Part shown: piece after piece, positions 8,301-21,342 of the stretch
How the letters are laid out: every line of letters starts with the position of its first letter
Position numbering within the stretch: position 1 is the first letter of the stretch
DNA from: Halichoerus grypus
Lineage: Eukaryota; Chordata; Mammalia; Carnivora; Phocidae
Assembly: GCF_964656455.1 (NCBI RefSeq)
Contig: NC_135714.1
Span: 165,804,243 to 165,868,242 of the forward strand
Direction: 5' to 3'
Length of the DNA stretch: 64,000 bases
Notes under the pieces: generated by a model
Database searches by the model: none
Told to the model about the DNA's origin: nothing
Seen by the model: only the letters and a program-made list of their open reading frames with translations
Translations under genes and position numbers: made by a program

Positions 8301-10673
8301 TTCTGCCGGGGCCTGAGTCCCACACGGAAAATGGGTCTGGACTCCCTTGCAGTGCTCTCACGCACGCACACAACAAAATGCTGCCACCCTCAGGAGCAGC
8401 TGTTTTACCTGCAGCACAGGCTCTCAACCGAGTTTTTCCTTCGAGTTAGGTGGCTGTGTTTAAGCCTGCACACACACCCTGGGCAATGGTACTAGCCCCA
8501 TAACCATGATGTGAGTTGAGAGCTGCCTTCTGTACCGGCCTGTCTCTCCCCGATATTACGATCTTGAAACCGTCCCAGGGCTCTCAGCCACAGTACACCC
8601 TAAACTGCTTCGCCCACACAGAGGTCGACGGTAGCTAAAGCACGGCTTCTCTACAGTGTTGTTTCTTCGACTTAGAACGCTAGCTATTAGACTTCCATGC
8701 AAAAGTGGGGCTGCCGTGCTAGCGTGATGAAACACATGGGGAGTCGTGTTCTGCCTTTCGCTGGGGCCTGAGTCTCACTCGCAAAAAGCTTTGGACTCCC
8801 TTGCAGTGCTCTCACGCACGCACACAACAAAATGCTTGCACCCTCAGGAGCAGCTCTTTTACCTGCAGCACAGGCTCTCTACCGAGTTTTTCCTTCGAGT
8901 TAGGTGGCTGTGTTTAAGCCTGCACACACCCACGGGGCAACGGAACTAGCCCCATAACCACGTAGTGAGTTCAGATCTGCCTTATGTGCCAGCCTGTCTC
9001 TCCCCCGATATTATGAAATGGAAACCGTCCCCAGGCTCTCAGCCACAGTACACCCTAAACTGCTTCGCCCACAGAGAGGTCGACGGTAGCCAAAGCACGG
9101 TTTCTCTACAGTGTTGTTTCTCCCGAGTTAGAAAGCTAGCTGTTAGACTTCCATGCAAAAGTGGGGCCGCAGTCCTAGCTTCATGGAGCAAGTGGGGAGT
9201 CGTGTTCTGGCTTCTTCCGGGGCCTGGGTCTCACAAGGAAAATGCTTTTGGACTCACTTGCAGTGCGCTCACGCATGCACACAGCAAAATGCGTCCACCC
9301 TGAGGCATGGCTCTTTTAGCCGAAGCAGGAATTCCCTACAGAGTTGTTCCTTTGAGTTAGGTGGTTGGCTTTAGGCCTGCAGGCACCCCCGGGGCAAGGG
9401 CACTAGCCTCATCAACCAGAGGTGACTTGAGAGCTGCCTTCCGCACCGGCCTGTTTCTCACTCCATTTCACGTCTGGGACCCTTTCCCCGGTCTCTCGTA
9501 CACGAGCAGGGTCAAATTCCTCCTGCTTCAGGAACGGCAATGTTAACTCAAGCGCAGTCACTCGAGAGGATTGATTCTTGGTGTTAGTAGCCTGGGAACT
9601 AGGCATCCAGGCACACAGGGTACAGCAGTGCTAATCTCCTCAAACAAGAGGTGAGTCGACAGCAGCCTTCCTTCCAGGCCTGCTTCTCACTCCGAGTTAC
9701 GTTTAGGTTCCATTTCTCATGCTTTCACAAAAACACACAACAGATGAAGTGCACGCTCAGGAAGGGCGATCTTTGCTGAGGCACGGGTTCTCTACAGTTT
9801 TGTTCCTTCGCGTTGCGTGGATGGCACTGAGGACTCCACGCACACACGGGAGAGCCGATCTAGTTTCCCGAAACAAGAGTTGAGTCCATAGGGGCCTTCT
9901 GCCCATGCTTATTTCTCCCTCCGAATTCGGCTGGGACTCCTTCCCCAGGTTTGCACTCAAGCAGACTTGAAAATGCTGCCACCCTGTGGAGAGGCGAACG
10001 AGCTGAAGCTGGGGTTCTTGAGCGGCTTCTTTCTGCCAAATCAGTGTGGAGCCCTTAGCATTCCTATGCACACATGGAGCCGAAGTGTTAGCTTCAGGTA
10101 ACAAGAGCTGAGTCGAGAGGAGCCTTCTGGCCCGGACTCCTTCTCCCTCGGTTTCACGTAAGGAACCCGTTCCTCAGGCTCTCACCCACGGTAGCCTGGA
10201 AAGTGCTTCCTCCCTCAGAGAGGTGGATGGTAGCTAAAGCACGGTTTCTCTACCGTGTTGTTTCTTCCAGGGAGAACGCTAGCGATTAGATTTCCATGCA
10301 AAAGTAGGGCCGCAGTGCTAGCTAAATGAAACACACGGGGAGTCGTCTTCTGCCTTTTGCTGGGGCCTGAGTCTCACTCGCAGAAACTTTGGACTCCCTT
10401 GCAGTCCTCTCACGCACGCACACAACCAAATGCTTCCACCCTCAGGAGCGGCTGTTTGAGCTGAAGCACGGATTCTCTACCGTGTTTTTCCTTTGAGTTA
10501 GGTGGCTGTCTTTCAGCCTGCACACACACCCAGGGCAACGGTACTAGCCCCATAACCATGATGTGAGTTGAGAGCTGCCTTCTGTACCGGCCTGTCTCTC
10601 CCCCGATTTTACAAAATGGAAAATGTCCCCAGGCTCTCAGCCACAGTACACCCTAAACTGCTTCGCCCACAGA
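5341..10673 (+). repeat. Higher-order repeat unit 2 (5333 bp)
   Basis: Same architecture as unit 1. The TA tract is TT plus 5 TA (12 bp, beginning TT in place of TA). An extra C is present at 9122-9124, with the linked GTAGCCAAAGC variant. It shares CAGTCTCTCTACCAAG near 6046, CTGGGCCCTGG near 6390, GGAATACTC near 6501 and GGGGGAAAAG near 7985 with units 5 and 6 only. TCCTTCGCGTTGCG near 9805 is shared with units 1, 4 and 5. Confidence 0.96.
7520..8218 (+). mobile_element. 5'-truncated LINE-1, unit 2 copy (699 bp)
   Basis: The same insertion as in unit 1, with the identical junction and 16-bp target-site duplication (7504-7519 and 8219-8234). The TA tract begins TT and is 12 bp, which breaks the ORF2 remnant frame. 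GGGGGAAAAG near 7985 replaces GGGGGAGAAG. Confidence 0.93.
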
Positions 10674-13600
10674 GAGGTCGACGGTAGCTAAAGCACGGTT
10701 TCTCTACTGTGTAGTTTCTTCGAGTTAGAACGCTAGCTCTTAGACTTCCATGCAAATGTGGGGCTGCCGTGCTAGCTTGGTAAAACACATGGGGAGTCGT
10801 GTTCTGCCTTTCGCTGGGGCCTGAGTCTCACTCGCAAAATGCTTTGGACTCCCTTGCAGTGCTCTCACGCACGCACACAACAAAAGGCTTCCACCCTTAG
10901 GAGCAGCTGTTTTACCTGCAGCTCGGATTCCCTACCGAGTTTTTCCTTCGAGTTAAGTGGCTGTCTTTAAGCCTGCACACACCCACGGGGCAACGGAACT
11001 AGCCCCTTAAGCATGTAGTGAGTTGAGAGCTGCCTTCTGTACCGGACTGTCTCTCCCCCTATATTCCGAAATGGAAACCGTCCCCAGGCTGCCAGCCACA
11101 GTACACCCTAAACTGCTTCGCCCACACAGAGGTCGACGGTAGCTAAAGCACGGCTTCTCTACAGTGTTGTTTCTTCGACTTAGAACGCTAGCTATTAGAC
11201 TTCCCTGAAAAGTGGCGCTGCCGTGCTAGCTTGATGAAACACATGGGGAGTGGTGTTCTGCCTTTCGCTGGGGCCTGAGTCTCACTCGCAGAAAGCTTTG
11301 GACTCCCTTGCAGTGCTCTCACGCACGCACACAACAAAATGCTTCCACCCTCAGGAGCAGCTGTTTTACCTGCAGCACAGGCTCTCTACCGAGTTTTTCC
11401 TTCGAGTTAGGTGGCTGTGTTTAAGCCTGCACACACACCCTGGGCAACGGTAGTAGCCCCATAACCATGATGTGAGTTGAGAGCTGCCTTCTGTGCCGGC
11501 CTGTCCCTCCACCGATATTATGATATTGAAACCGTCCCAGGGCTCCCAACCTCAGTACACCCTAAACTGCTTCGCCCTCAGAGAGGTCGACGGTAGCTAA
11601 AGCACGGTTTCTCTACAGTGTTGTTTCTTTGACTTAGAAAGCTAACTATCAGACTTCCATGCAAAAGTGGGGCCGCAGTATTAGATTCATGGAGCAAGTG
11701 GGGAGTCGTGTTCTGGCTTCTTCTGGGGCCTGGGTCTCACAAGGAAAATGCTTTTGGACTCACTTGCTGTGCACTCACGCATGCACACCACACAATGCGT
11801 CCACCCTGAGGCATGGCTCTTTTAGCCGAAGCAGGAATTCTCTACAGAGTTGTTCCTTTGAGTTAGGCGGTTGGCTTATGGCCTGCAGGAACACACGGGG
11901 CAAGGGTACTGGCCTCATAAACAAGAGGTGAGTTGAGAGCTGCCTTCCGCACCGGCCTGTTTCTCACTCCATTTCACGTATGGGACCCTTTCCCCGGTCT
12001 CTCATACACGAACACTATACCACTCCTGCGGCTTCAGGAACTGCAATGTTAGCTAAAGCGCAGTAAAGCTACAGCATTGATTCTTGGTGTTAGTAGTCTG
12101 GTAGGCGAATGAGCTGCACCTGGGATTCTTGACAGGCTTGTTTCTTCCCAGTCAGTGTCGAGCACATAGCATTCCAAGCACACATGGAGCAGTAGTGTTA
12201 GCTTCAGGTAGCAAGAGCTGAGTCCAGAGGTGCCTTCTGCCCGGACCTATTTCTCCCTTGGTTTCACGTATGGAACCCGTTCCCCAGGCTCTCAGCCACG
12301 GTACTCCGTGTAATACTTCCTCCATCTAGAGGTCGACGGTAGCTAAAGCAGGGTTTCTCTACAGTGTTGTTTCTTCGAGTTAGAACACTAGCTGTTAGAC
12401 TTCCATGCAAAAGTGGGGCTGCCGTGCTAGCGTGATGAAACACATGGGGAGTCGTGTTCTGCCTTCTGCTGGGGCCTGAGGCTCACTCACAAAAAGCTTT
12501 GGACTCCCTTGCAGGGCTCTCATGCACGCACACAACATAATGCTTCCACCTTCAAGAGCGGCTCTTTTAGCTGAAGCATGGATTCTCCAGCGAGTTTTTC
12601 CTTCGAGTTAGGCGGTTTTCATGAAGCCTGCACACACACCCGGGGCAACGGTACTAGCCCCATAACCATGGTGTGAGTTGAGAGCTGCCTTCTCTCCGGG
12701 CTGTCCCTCCCTCGATTTTAGGAAACGGAACCCGTCCCCAGGCTCTCACCCACCGTACACCCTAAACTGCTTCCTCCCACACAGAGGTCGTCAGTAGCTA
12801 AAGCACGGTTTCTCTTCAGTGTTGTTTCTCCGAGTTAGAACGCTTGCTATTAATGTCCACAATAGCCAAACTGTGGAAAGAGCCAAGATGTCCACCAACA
12901 GATGAATGGATAAAGAAGAGGGGGTATATATATATATACAATGGAATATTATGCAGCCATCAAAAGGAATGAGATCTTGCCCTCTGCAACGACGTGGATG
13001 GAACTGGAGGGTATCATGCTGAGCGAAATAAGTCAAACAGAGAAAGACATGTATCATATGACCTCACTGATATGAGGAATTCTTAATCTCAGGAAACAAA
13101 CTGAGGGTTGCTGGAGTGGGGGCTGGGGTGGGAGGGATGGGGTCACTGGGTGTTGGACACTGGGGAGGGTATGTGTTCTGGTAAGCGCTGTGAATTGTGC
13201 AAGACTGTTGAATCTCAGATCTGTACCTCTGAAACAAATAATGCAATATATGTTAAGAAAGAAAAAAAGAAGAAGAAGAATGTAGCAGGAGGGGAAGAAT
13301 GAAGGGGGGAAAATCGGAGGGGGAGAAGAACCATGAGAGACGATGGACTCTGAAAAACAAACTGAGGGTTCTAGAGGGGAGGGGGGTGGGAGGATGGGTT
13401 AGCCTGGTGATGGGTATTGAGCAGGGCACGATCTGCATGGAGCACTGGGTGATATGCACAAACAATGAATCATGGAACACTATATCTAAAACTAATGATG
13501 TAATGTATGGGGATTAACATAACAATAAAAACATTTAATAATAATAATAATAAAGAACGCTTGCTATTAGACTTCCATGCAAAAGTGGGGCCACAGTGCT

Positions 13601-16008
13601 AGCTTCATGAAACAAGTGGGGAGTCGTGTTCTGTCTTCTGCCGGGGCCTGAGTCCCACACGGAAAATGGGTCTGGACTCCCTTGCAGTGCTCTCACGCAC
13701 GCACACAACAAAATGCTGCCACCCTCAGGAGCAGCTGTTTTACCTGCAGCACAGGCTCTCAACCGAGTTTTTCCTTCGAGTTAGGTGGCTGTGTTTAAGC
13801 CTGCACACACACCCTGGGCAATGGTACTAGCCCCATAACCATGATGTGAGTTGAGAGCTGCCTTCTGTACCGGCCTGTCTCTCCCCGATATTACGATCTT
13901 GAAACCGTCCCAGGGCTCTCAGCCACAGTACACCCTAAACTGCTTCGCCCACACAGAGGTCGACGGTAGCTAAAGCACGGCTTCTCTACAGTGTTGTTTC
14001 TTCGAGTTAGAACGCTAGCTATTAGACTTCCATGCAAAAGTGGGGCTGCCGTGCTAGCGTGATGAAACACATGGGGAGTCGTGTTCTGCCTTTCGCTGGG
14101 GCCTGAGTCTCACTCGCAAAAAGCTTTGGACTCCCTTGCAGTGCTCTCACGCACGCACACAACAAAATGCTTGCACCCTCAGGAGCAGCTCTTTTACCTG
14201 CAGCACAGGCTCTCTACCGAGTTTTTCCTTCGAGTTAGGTGGCTGTGTTTAAGCCTGCACACACCCACGGGGCAACGGAACTAGCCCCATAACCACGTAG
14301 TGAGTTCAGATCTGCCTTATGTGCCAGCCTGTCTCTCCCCCGATATTATGAAATGGAAACCGTCCCCAGGCTCTCAGCCACAGTACACCCTAAACTGCTT
14401 CGCCCACAGAGAGGTCGACGGTAGCCAAAGCACGGTTTCTCTACAGTGTTGTTTCTCCCGAGTTAGAAAGCTAGCTGTTAGACTTCCATGCAAAAGTGGG
14501 GCCGCAGTCCTAGCTTCATGGAGCAAGTGGGGAGTCGTGTTCTGGCTTCTTCCGGGGCCTGGGTCTCACAAGGAAAATGCTTTTGGACTCACTTGCAGTG
14601 CGCTCACGCATGCACACAGCAAAATGCGTCCACCCTGAGGCATGGCTCTTTTAGCCGAAGCAGGAATTCCCTACAGAGTTGTTCCTTTGAGTTAGGTGGT
14701 TGGCTTTAGGCCTGCAGGCACCCCCGGGGCAAGGGCACTAGCCTCATCAACCAGAGGTGACTTGAGAGCTGCCTTCCGCACCGGCCTGTTTCTCACTCCA
14801 TTTCACGTCTGGGACCCTTTCCCCGGTCTCTCGTACACGAGCAGGGTCAAATTCCTCCTGCTTCAGGAACGGCAATGTTAACTCAAGCGCAGTCACTCGA
14901 GAGGATTGATTCTTGGTGTTAGTAGCCTGGGAACTAGGCATCCAGGCACACAGGGTACAGCAGTGCTAATCTCCTCAAACAAGAGGTGAGTCGACAGCAG
15001 CCTTCCTTCCAGGCCTGCTTCTCACTCCGAGTTACGTTTAGGTTCCATTTCTCATGCTTTCACAAAAACACACAACAGATGAAGTGCACGCTCAGGAAGG
15101 GCGATCTTTGCTGAGGCACGGGTTCTCTACAGTTTTGTTCCTTTGCGTTGCGTGGATGGCACTGAGGACTCCACGCACACACGGGAGAGCCGATCTAGTT
15201 TCCCGAAACAAGAGTTGAGTCCATAGGGGCCTTCTGCCCATGCTTATTTCTCCCTCCGAATTCGGCTGGGACTCCTTCCCCAGGTTTGCACTCAAGCAGA
15301 CTTGAAAATGCTGCCACCCTGTGGAGAGGCGAACGAGCTGAAGCTGGGGTTCTTGAGCGGCTTCTTTCTGCCAAATCAGTGTGGAGCCCTTAGCATTCCT
15401 ATGCACACATGGAGCCGAAGTGTTAGCTTCAGGTAACAAGAGCTGAGTCGAGAGGAGCCTTCTGGCCCGGACTCCTTCTCCCTCGGTTTCACGTAAGGAA
15501 CCCGTTCCTCAGGCTCTCACCCACGGTAGCCTGGAAAGTGCTTCCTCCCTCAGAGAGGTGGATGGTAGCTAAAGCACGGTTTCTCTACCGTGTTGTTTCT
15601 TCCAGGGAGAACGCTAGCGATTAGATTTCCATGCAAAAGTAGGGCCGCAGTGCTAGCTAAATGAAACACACGGGGAGTCGTCTTCTGCCTTTTGCTGGGG
15701 CCTGAGTCTCACTCGCAGAAACTTTGGACTCCCTTGCAGTCCTCTCACGCACGCACACAACCAAATGCTTCCACCCTCAGGAGCGGCTGTTTGAGCTGAA
15801 GCACGGATTCTCTACCGTGTTTTTCCTTTGAGTTAGGTGGCTGTCTTTCAGCCTGCACACACACCCAGGGCAACGGTACTAGCCCCATAACCATGATGTG
15901 AGTTGAGAGCTGCCTTCTGTACCGGCCTGTCTCTCCCCCGATTTTACAAAATGGAAAATGTCCCCAGGCTCTCAGCCACAGTACACCCTAAACTGCTTCG
16001 CCCACAGA
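10674..16008 (+). repeat. Higher-order repeat unit 3 (5335 bp)
   Basis: The TA tract has 7 repeats. An extra C lies at 14457-14459. It carries three alleles seen otherwise only in unit 7: TTTCTTTGACTT near 11627, GTCGTCAGTAGC near 12788 and GGGGCCACAG near 13587. TCCTTTGCGTTGCG near 15140 groups it with units 6-12. Confidence 0.96.
12853..13553 (+). mobile_element. 5'-truncated LINE-1, unit 3 copy (701 bp)
   Basis: Same junctions, with target-site copies at 12837-12852 and 13554-13569. It has 7 TA repeats, so the ORF2 remnant is frameshifted. Confidence 0.93.
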
Positions 16009-19000
16009 GAGGTCGACGGTAGCTAAAGCACGGTTTCTCTACTGTGTAGTTTCTTCGAGTTAGAACGCTAGCTCTTAGACTTCCATGCAAATGTGGGGCT
16101 GCCGTGCTAGCTTGGTAAAACACATGGGGAGTCGTGTTCTGCCTTTCGCTGGGGCCTGAGTCTCACTCGCAAAATGCTTTGGACTCCCTTGCAGTGCTCT
16201 CACGCACGCACACAACAAAAGGCTTCCACCCTTAGGAGCAGCTGTTTTACCTGCAGCTCGGATTCCCTACCGAGTTTTTCCTTCGAGTTAAGTGGCTGTC
16301 TTTAAGCCTGCACACACCCACGGGGCAACGGAACTAGCCCCTTAAGCATGTAGTGAGTTGAGAGCTGCCTTCTGTACCGGACTGTCTCTCCCCCTATATT
16401 CCGAAATGGAAACCGTCCCCAGGCTGCCAGCCACAGTACACCCTAAACTGCTTCGCCCACACAGAGGTCGACGGTAGCTAAAGCACGGCTTCTCTACAGT
16501 GTTGTTTCTTCGACTTAGAACGCTAGCTATTAGACTTCCCTGAAAAGTGGCGCTGCCGTGCTAGCTTGATGAAACACATGGGGAGTGGTGTTCTGCCTTT
16601 CGCTGGGGCCTGAGTCTCACTCGCAGAAAGCTTTGGACTCCCTTGCAGTGCTCTCACGCACGCACACAACAAAATGCTTCCACCCTCAGGAGCAGCTGTT
16701 TTACCTGCAGCACAGGCTCTCTACCGAGTTTTTCCTTCGAGTTAGGTGGCTGTGTTTAAGCCTGCACACACACCCTGGGCAACGGTAGTAGCCCCATAAC
16801 CATGATGTGAGTTGAGAGCTGCCTTCTGTGCCGGCCTGTCCCTCCACCGATATTATGATATTGAAACCGTCCCAGGGCTCCCAACCTCAGTACACCCTAA
16901 ACTGCTTCGCCCTCAGAGAGGTCGACGGTAGCTAAAGCACGGTTTCTCTACAGTGTTGTTTCTTCGACTTAGAAAGCTAACTATCAGACTTCCATGCAAA
17001 AGTGGGGCCGCAGTATTAGATTCATGGAGCAAGTGGGGAGTCGTGTTCTGGCTTCTTCTGGGGCCTGGGTCTCACAAGGAAAATGCTTTTGGACTCACTT
17101 GCTGTGCACTCACGCATGCCCACCACACAATGCGTCCACCCTGAGGCATGGCTCTTTTAGCCGAAGCAGGAATTCTCTACAGAGTTGTTCCTTTGAGTTA
17201 GGCGGTTGGCTTATGGCCTGCAGGAACACACGGGGCAAGGGTACTGGCCTCATAAACAAGAGGTGAGTTGAGAGCTGCCTTCCGCACCGGCCTGTTTCTC
17301 ACTCCATTTCACGTATGGGACCCTTTCCCCGGTCTCTCATACACGAACACTATACCACTCCTGCGGCTTCAGGAACTGCAATGTTAGCTAAAGCGCAGTA
17401 AAGCTACAGCATTGATTCTTGGTGTTAGTAGTCTGGTAGGCGAATGAGCTGCACCTGGGATTCTTGACAGGCTTGTTTCTTCCCAGTCAGTGTCGAGCAC
17501 ATAGCATTCCAAGCACACATGGAGCAGTAGTGTTAGCTTCAGGTAGCAAGAGCTGAGTCCAGAGGTGCCTTCTGCCCGGACCTATTTCTCCCTTGGTTTC
17601 ACGTATGGAACCCGTTCCCCAGGCTCTCAGCCACGGTACTCCGTGTAATACTTCCTCCATCTAGAGGTCGACGGTAGCTAAAGCAGGGTTTCTCTACAGT
17701 GTTGTTTCTTCGAGTTAGAACACTAGCTGTTAGACTTCCATGCAAAAGTGGGGCTGCCGTGCTAGCGTGATGAAACACATGGGGAGTCGTGTTCTGCCTT
17801 CTGCTGGGGCCTGAGGCTCACTCACAAAAAGCTTTGGACTCCCTTGCAGGGCTCTCATGCACGCACACAACATAATGCTTCCACCTTCAAGAGCGGCTCT
17901 TTTAGCTGAAGCATGGATTCTCCAGCGAGTTTTTCCTTCGAGTTAGGCGGTTTTCATGAAGCCTGCACACACACCCGGGGCAACGGTACTAGCCCCATAA
18001 CCATGGTGTGAGTTGAGAGCTGCCTTCTCTCCGGGCTGTCTCTCCCTCGATTTTAGGAAACGGAACCCGTCCCCAGGCTCTCACCCACCGTACACCCTAA
18101 ACTGCTTCCTCCCACACAGAGGTCGTCGGTAGCTAAAGCACGGTTTCTCTTCAGTGTTGTTTCTCCGAGTTAGAACGCTTGCTATTAATGTCCACAATAG
18201 CCAAACTGTGGAAAGAGCCAAGATGTCCACCAACAGATGAATGGATAAAGAAGAGGGGGTATATATATATATACAATGGAATATTATGCAGCCATCAAAA
18301 GGAATGAGATCTTGCCCTCTGCAACGACGTGGATGGAACTGGAGGGTATCATGCTGAGCGAAATAAGTCAAACAGAGAAAGACATGTATCATATGACCTC
18401 ACTGATATGAGGAATTCTTAATCTCAGGAAACAAACTGAGGGTTGCTGGAGTGGGGGCTGGGGTGGGAGGGATGGGGTCACTGGGTGTTGGACACTGGGG
18501 AGGGTATGTGTTCTGGTAAGCGCTGTGAATTGTGCAAGACTGTTGAATCTCAGATCTGTACCTCTGAAACAAATAATGCAATATATGTTAAGAAAGAAAA
18601 AAAGAAGAAGAAGAATGTAGCAGGAGGGGAAGAATGAAGGGGGGAAAATCGGAGGGGGAGAAGAACCATGAGAGACGATGGACTCTGAAAAACAAACTGA
18701 GGGTTCTAGAGGGGAGGGGGGTGGGAGGATGGGTTAGCCTGGTGATGGGTATTGAGCAGGGCACGATCTGCATGGAGCACTGGGTGATATGCACAAACAA
18801 TGAATCATGGAACACTATATCTAAAACTAATGATGTAATGTATGGGGATTAACATAACAATAAAAACATTTAATAATAATAATAATAAAGAACGCTTGCT
18901 ATTAGACTTCCATGCAAAAGTGGGGCCGCAGTGCTAGCTTCATGAAACAAGTGGGGAGTCGTGTTCTGTCTTCTGCCGGGGCCTGAGTCCCACACGGAAA

Positions 19001-21342
19001 ATGGGTCTGGACTCCCTTGCAGTGCTCTCACGCACGCACACAACAAAATGCTGCCACCCTCAGGAGCAGCTGTTTTACCTGCAGCACAGGCTCTCAACCG
19101 AGTTTTTCCTTCGAGTTAGGTGGCTGTGTTTAAGCCTGCACACACACCCTGGGCAATGGTACTAGCCCCATAACCATGATGTGAGTTGAGAGCTGCCTTC
19201 TGTACCGGCCTGTCTCTCCCCGATATTACGATCTTGAAACCGTCCCAGGGCTCTCAGCCACAGTACACCCTAAACTGCTTCGCCCACACAGAGGTCGACG
19301 GTAGCTAAAGCACGGCTTCTCTACAGTGTTGTTTCTTCGACTTAGAACGCTAGCTATTAGACTTCCATGCAAAAGTGGGGCTGCCGTGCTAGCGTGATGA
19401 AACACATGGGGAGTCGTGTTCTGCCTTTCGCTGGGGCCTGAGTCTCACTCGCAAAAAGCTTTGGACTCCCTTGCAGTGCTCTCACGCACGCACACAACAA
19501 AATGCTTGCACCCTCAGGAGCAGCTCTTTTACCTGCAGCACAGGCTCTCTACCGAGTTTTTCCTTCGAGTTAGGTGGCTGTGTTTAAGCCTGCACACACC
19601 CACGGGGCAACGGAACTAGCCCCATAACCATGTAGTGAGTTCAGATCTGCCTTATGTGCCAGCCTGTCTCTCCCCCGATATGATGAAATGGAAACCGTCC
19701 CCAGGCTCTCAGCCACAGTACACCCTAAACTGCTTCGCCCACAGAGAGGTCGACGGTAGCTAAAGCACGGTTTCTCTACAGTGTTGTTTCTCCGAGTTAG
19801 AAAGCTAGCTGTTAGACTTCCATGCAAAAGTGGGGCCGCAGTCCTAGCTTCATGGAGCAAGTGGGGAGTCGTGTTCTGGCTTCTTCCGGGGCCTGGGTCT
19901 CACAAGGAAAATGCTTTTGGACTCACTTGCAGTGCGCTCACGCATGCACACAGCAAAATGCGTCCACCCTGAGGCATGGCTCTTTTAGCCGAAGCAGGAA
20001 TTCCCTACAGAGTTGTTCCTTTGAGTTAGGTGGTTGGCTTTAGGCCTGCAGGCACCCCCGGGGCAAGGGCACTAGCCTCATCAACCAGAGGTGACTTGAG
20101 AGCTGCCTTCCGCACCGGCCTGTTTCTCACTCCATTTCACGTCTGGGACCCTTTCCCCGGTCTCTCGTACACGAGCAGGGTCAAATTCCTCCTGCTTCAG
20201 GAACGGCAATGTTAACTCAAGCGCAGTCACTCGAGAGGATTGATTCTTGGTGTTAGTAGCCTGGGAACTAGGCATCCAGGCACACAGGGTACAGCAGTGC
20301 TAATCTCCTCAAACAAGAGGTGAGTCGACAGCAGCCTTCCTTCCAGGCCTGCTTCTCACTCCGAGTTACGTTTAGGTTCCATTTCTCATGCTTTCACAAA
20401 AACACACAACAGATGAAGTGCACGCTCAGGAAGGGCGATCTTTGCTGAGGCACGGGTTCTCTACAGTTTTGTTCCTTCGCGTTGCGTGGATGGCACTGAG
20501 GACTCCACGCACACACGGGAGAGCCGATCTAGTTTCCCGAAACAAGAGTTGAGTCCATAGGGGCCTTCTGCCCATGCTTATTTCTCCCTCCGAATTCGGC
20601 TGGGACTCCTTCCCCAGGTTTGCACTCAAGCAGACTTGAAAATGCTGCCACCCTGTGGAGAGGCGAACGAGCTGAAGCTGGGGTTCTTGAGCGGCTTCTT
20701 TCTGCCAAATCAGTGTGGAGCCCTTAGCATTCCTATGCACACATGGAGCCGAAGTGTTAGCTTCAGGTAACAAGAGCTGAGTCGAGAGGAGCCTTCTGGC
20801 CCGGACTCCTTCTCCCTCGGTTTCACGTAAGGAACCCGTTCCTCAGGCTCTCACCCACGGTAGCCTGGAAAGTGCTTCCTCCCTCAGAGAGGTGGATGGT
20901 AGCTAAAGCACGGTTTCTCTACCGTGTTGTTTCTTCCAGGGAGAACGCTAGCGATTAGATTTCCATGCAAAAGTAGGGCCGCAGTGCTAGCTAAATGAAA
21001 CACACGGGGAGTCGTCTTCTGCCTTTTGCTGGGGCCTGAGTCTCACTCGCAGAAACTTTGGACTCCCTTGCAGTCCTCTCACGCACGCACACAACCAAAT
21101 GCTTCCACCCTCAGGAGCGGCTGTTTGAGCTGAAGCACGGATTCTCTACCGTGTTTTTCCTTTGAGTTAGGTGGCTGTCTTTCAGCCTGCACACACACCC
21201 AGGGCAACGGTACTAGCCCCATAACCATGATGTGAGTTGAGAGCTGCCTTCTGTACCGGCCTGTCTCTCCCCCGATTTTACAAAATGGAAAATGTCCCCA
21301 GGCTCTCAGCCACAGTACACCCTAAACTGCTTCGCCCACAGA
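16009..21342 (+). repeat. Higher-order repeat unit 4 (5334 bp)
   Basis: The TA tract has 7 repeats and there is no extra C. The 3' part shares ATAACCATGTAG near 19627 and GATATGATG near 19678 with units 1 and 5. The 5' part (TTTAAGCC, ACCCTTTCCCC, CTATACCACTCC near 17350) resembles units 8 and 12, so the copy may be a mosaic. Confidence 0.96.
18188..18888 (+). mobile_element. 5'-truncated LINE-1, unit 4 copy (701 bp)
   Basis: Same junctions, with target-site copies at 18172-18187 and 18889-18904. It has 7 TA repeats. Confidence 0.93.

Noticed and set aside
8965..9303. 112-codon plus-strand open frame present only in units 2, 3, 6, 7 and 8
   Set aside because: It exists only where the extra C near 9122-9124 and linked changes occur. 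It does not start consistently and resembles shifted frames of neighbouring subunits. It is a by-product of an indel in satellite DNA.
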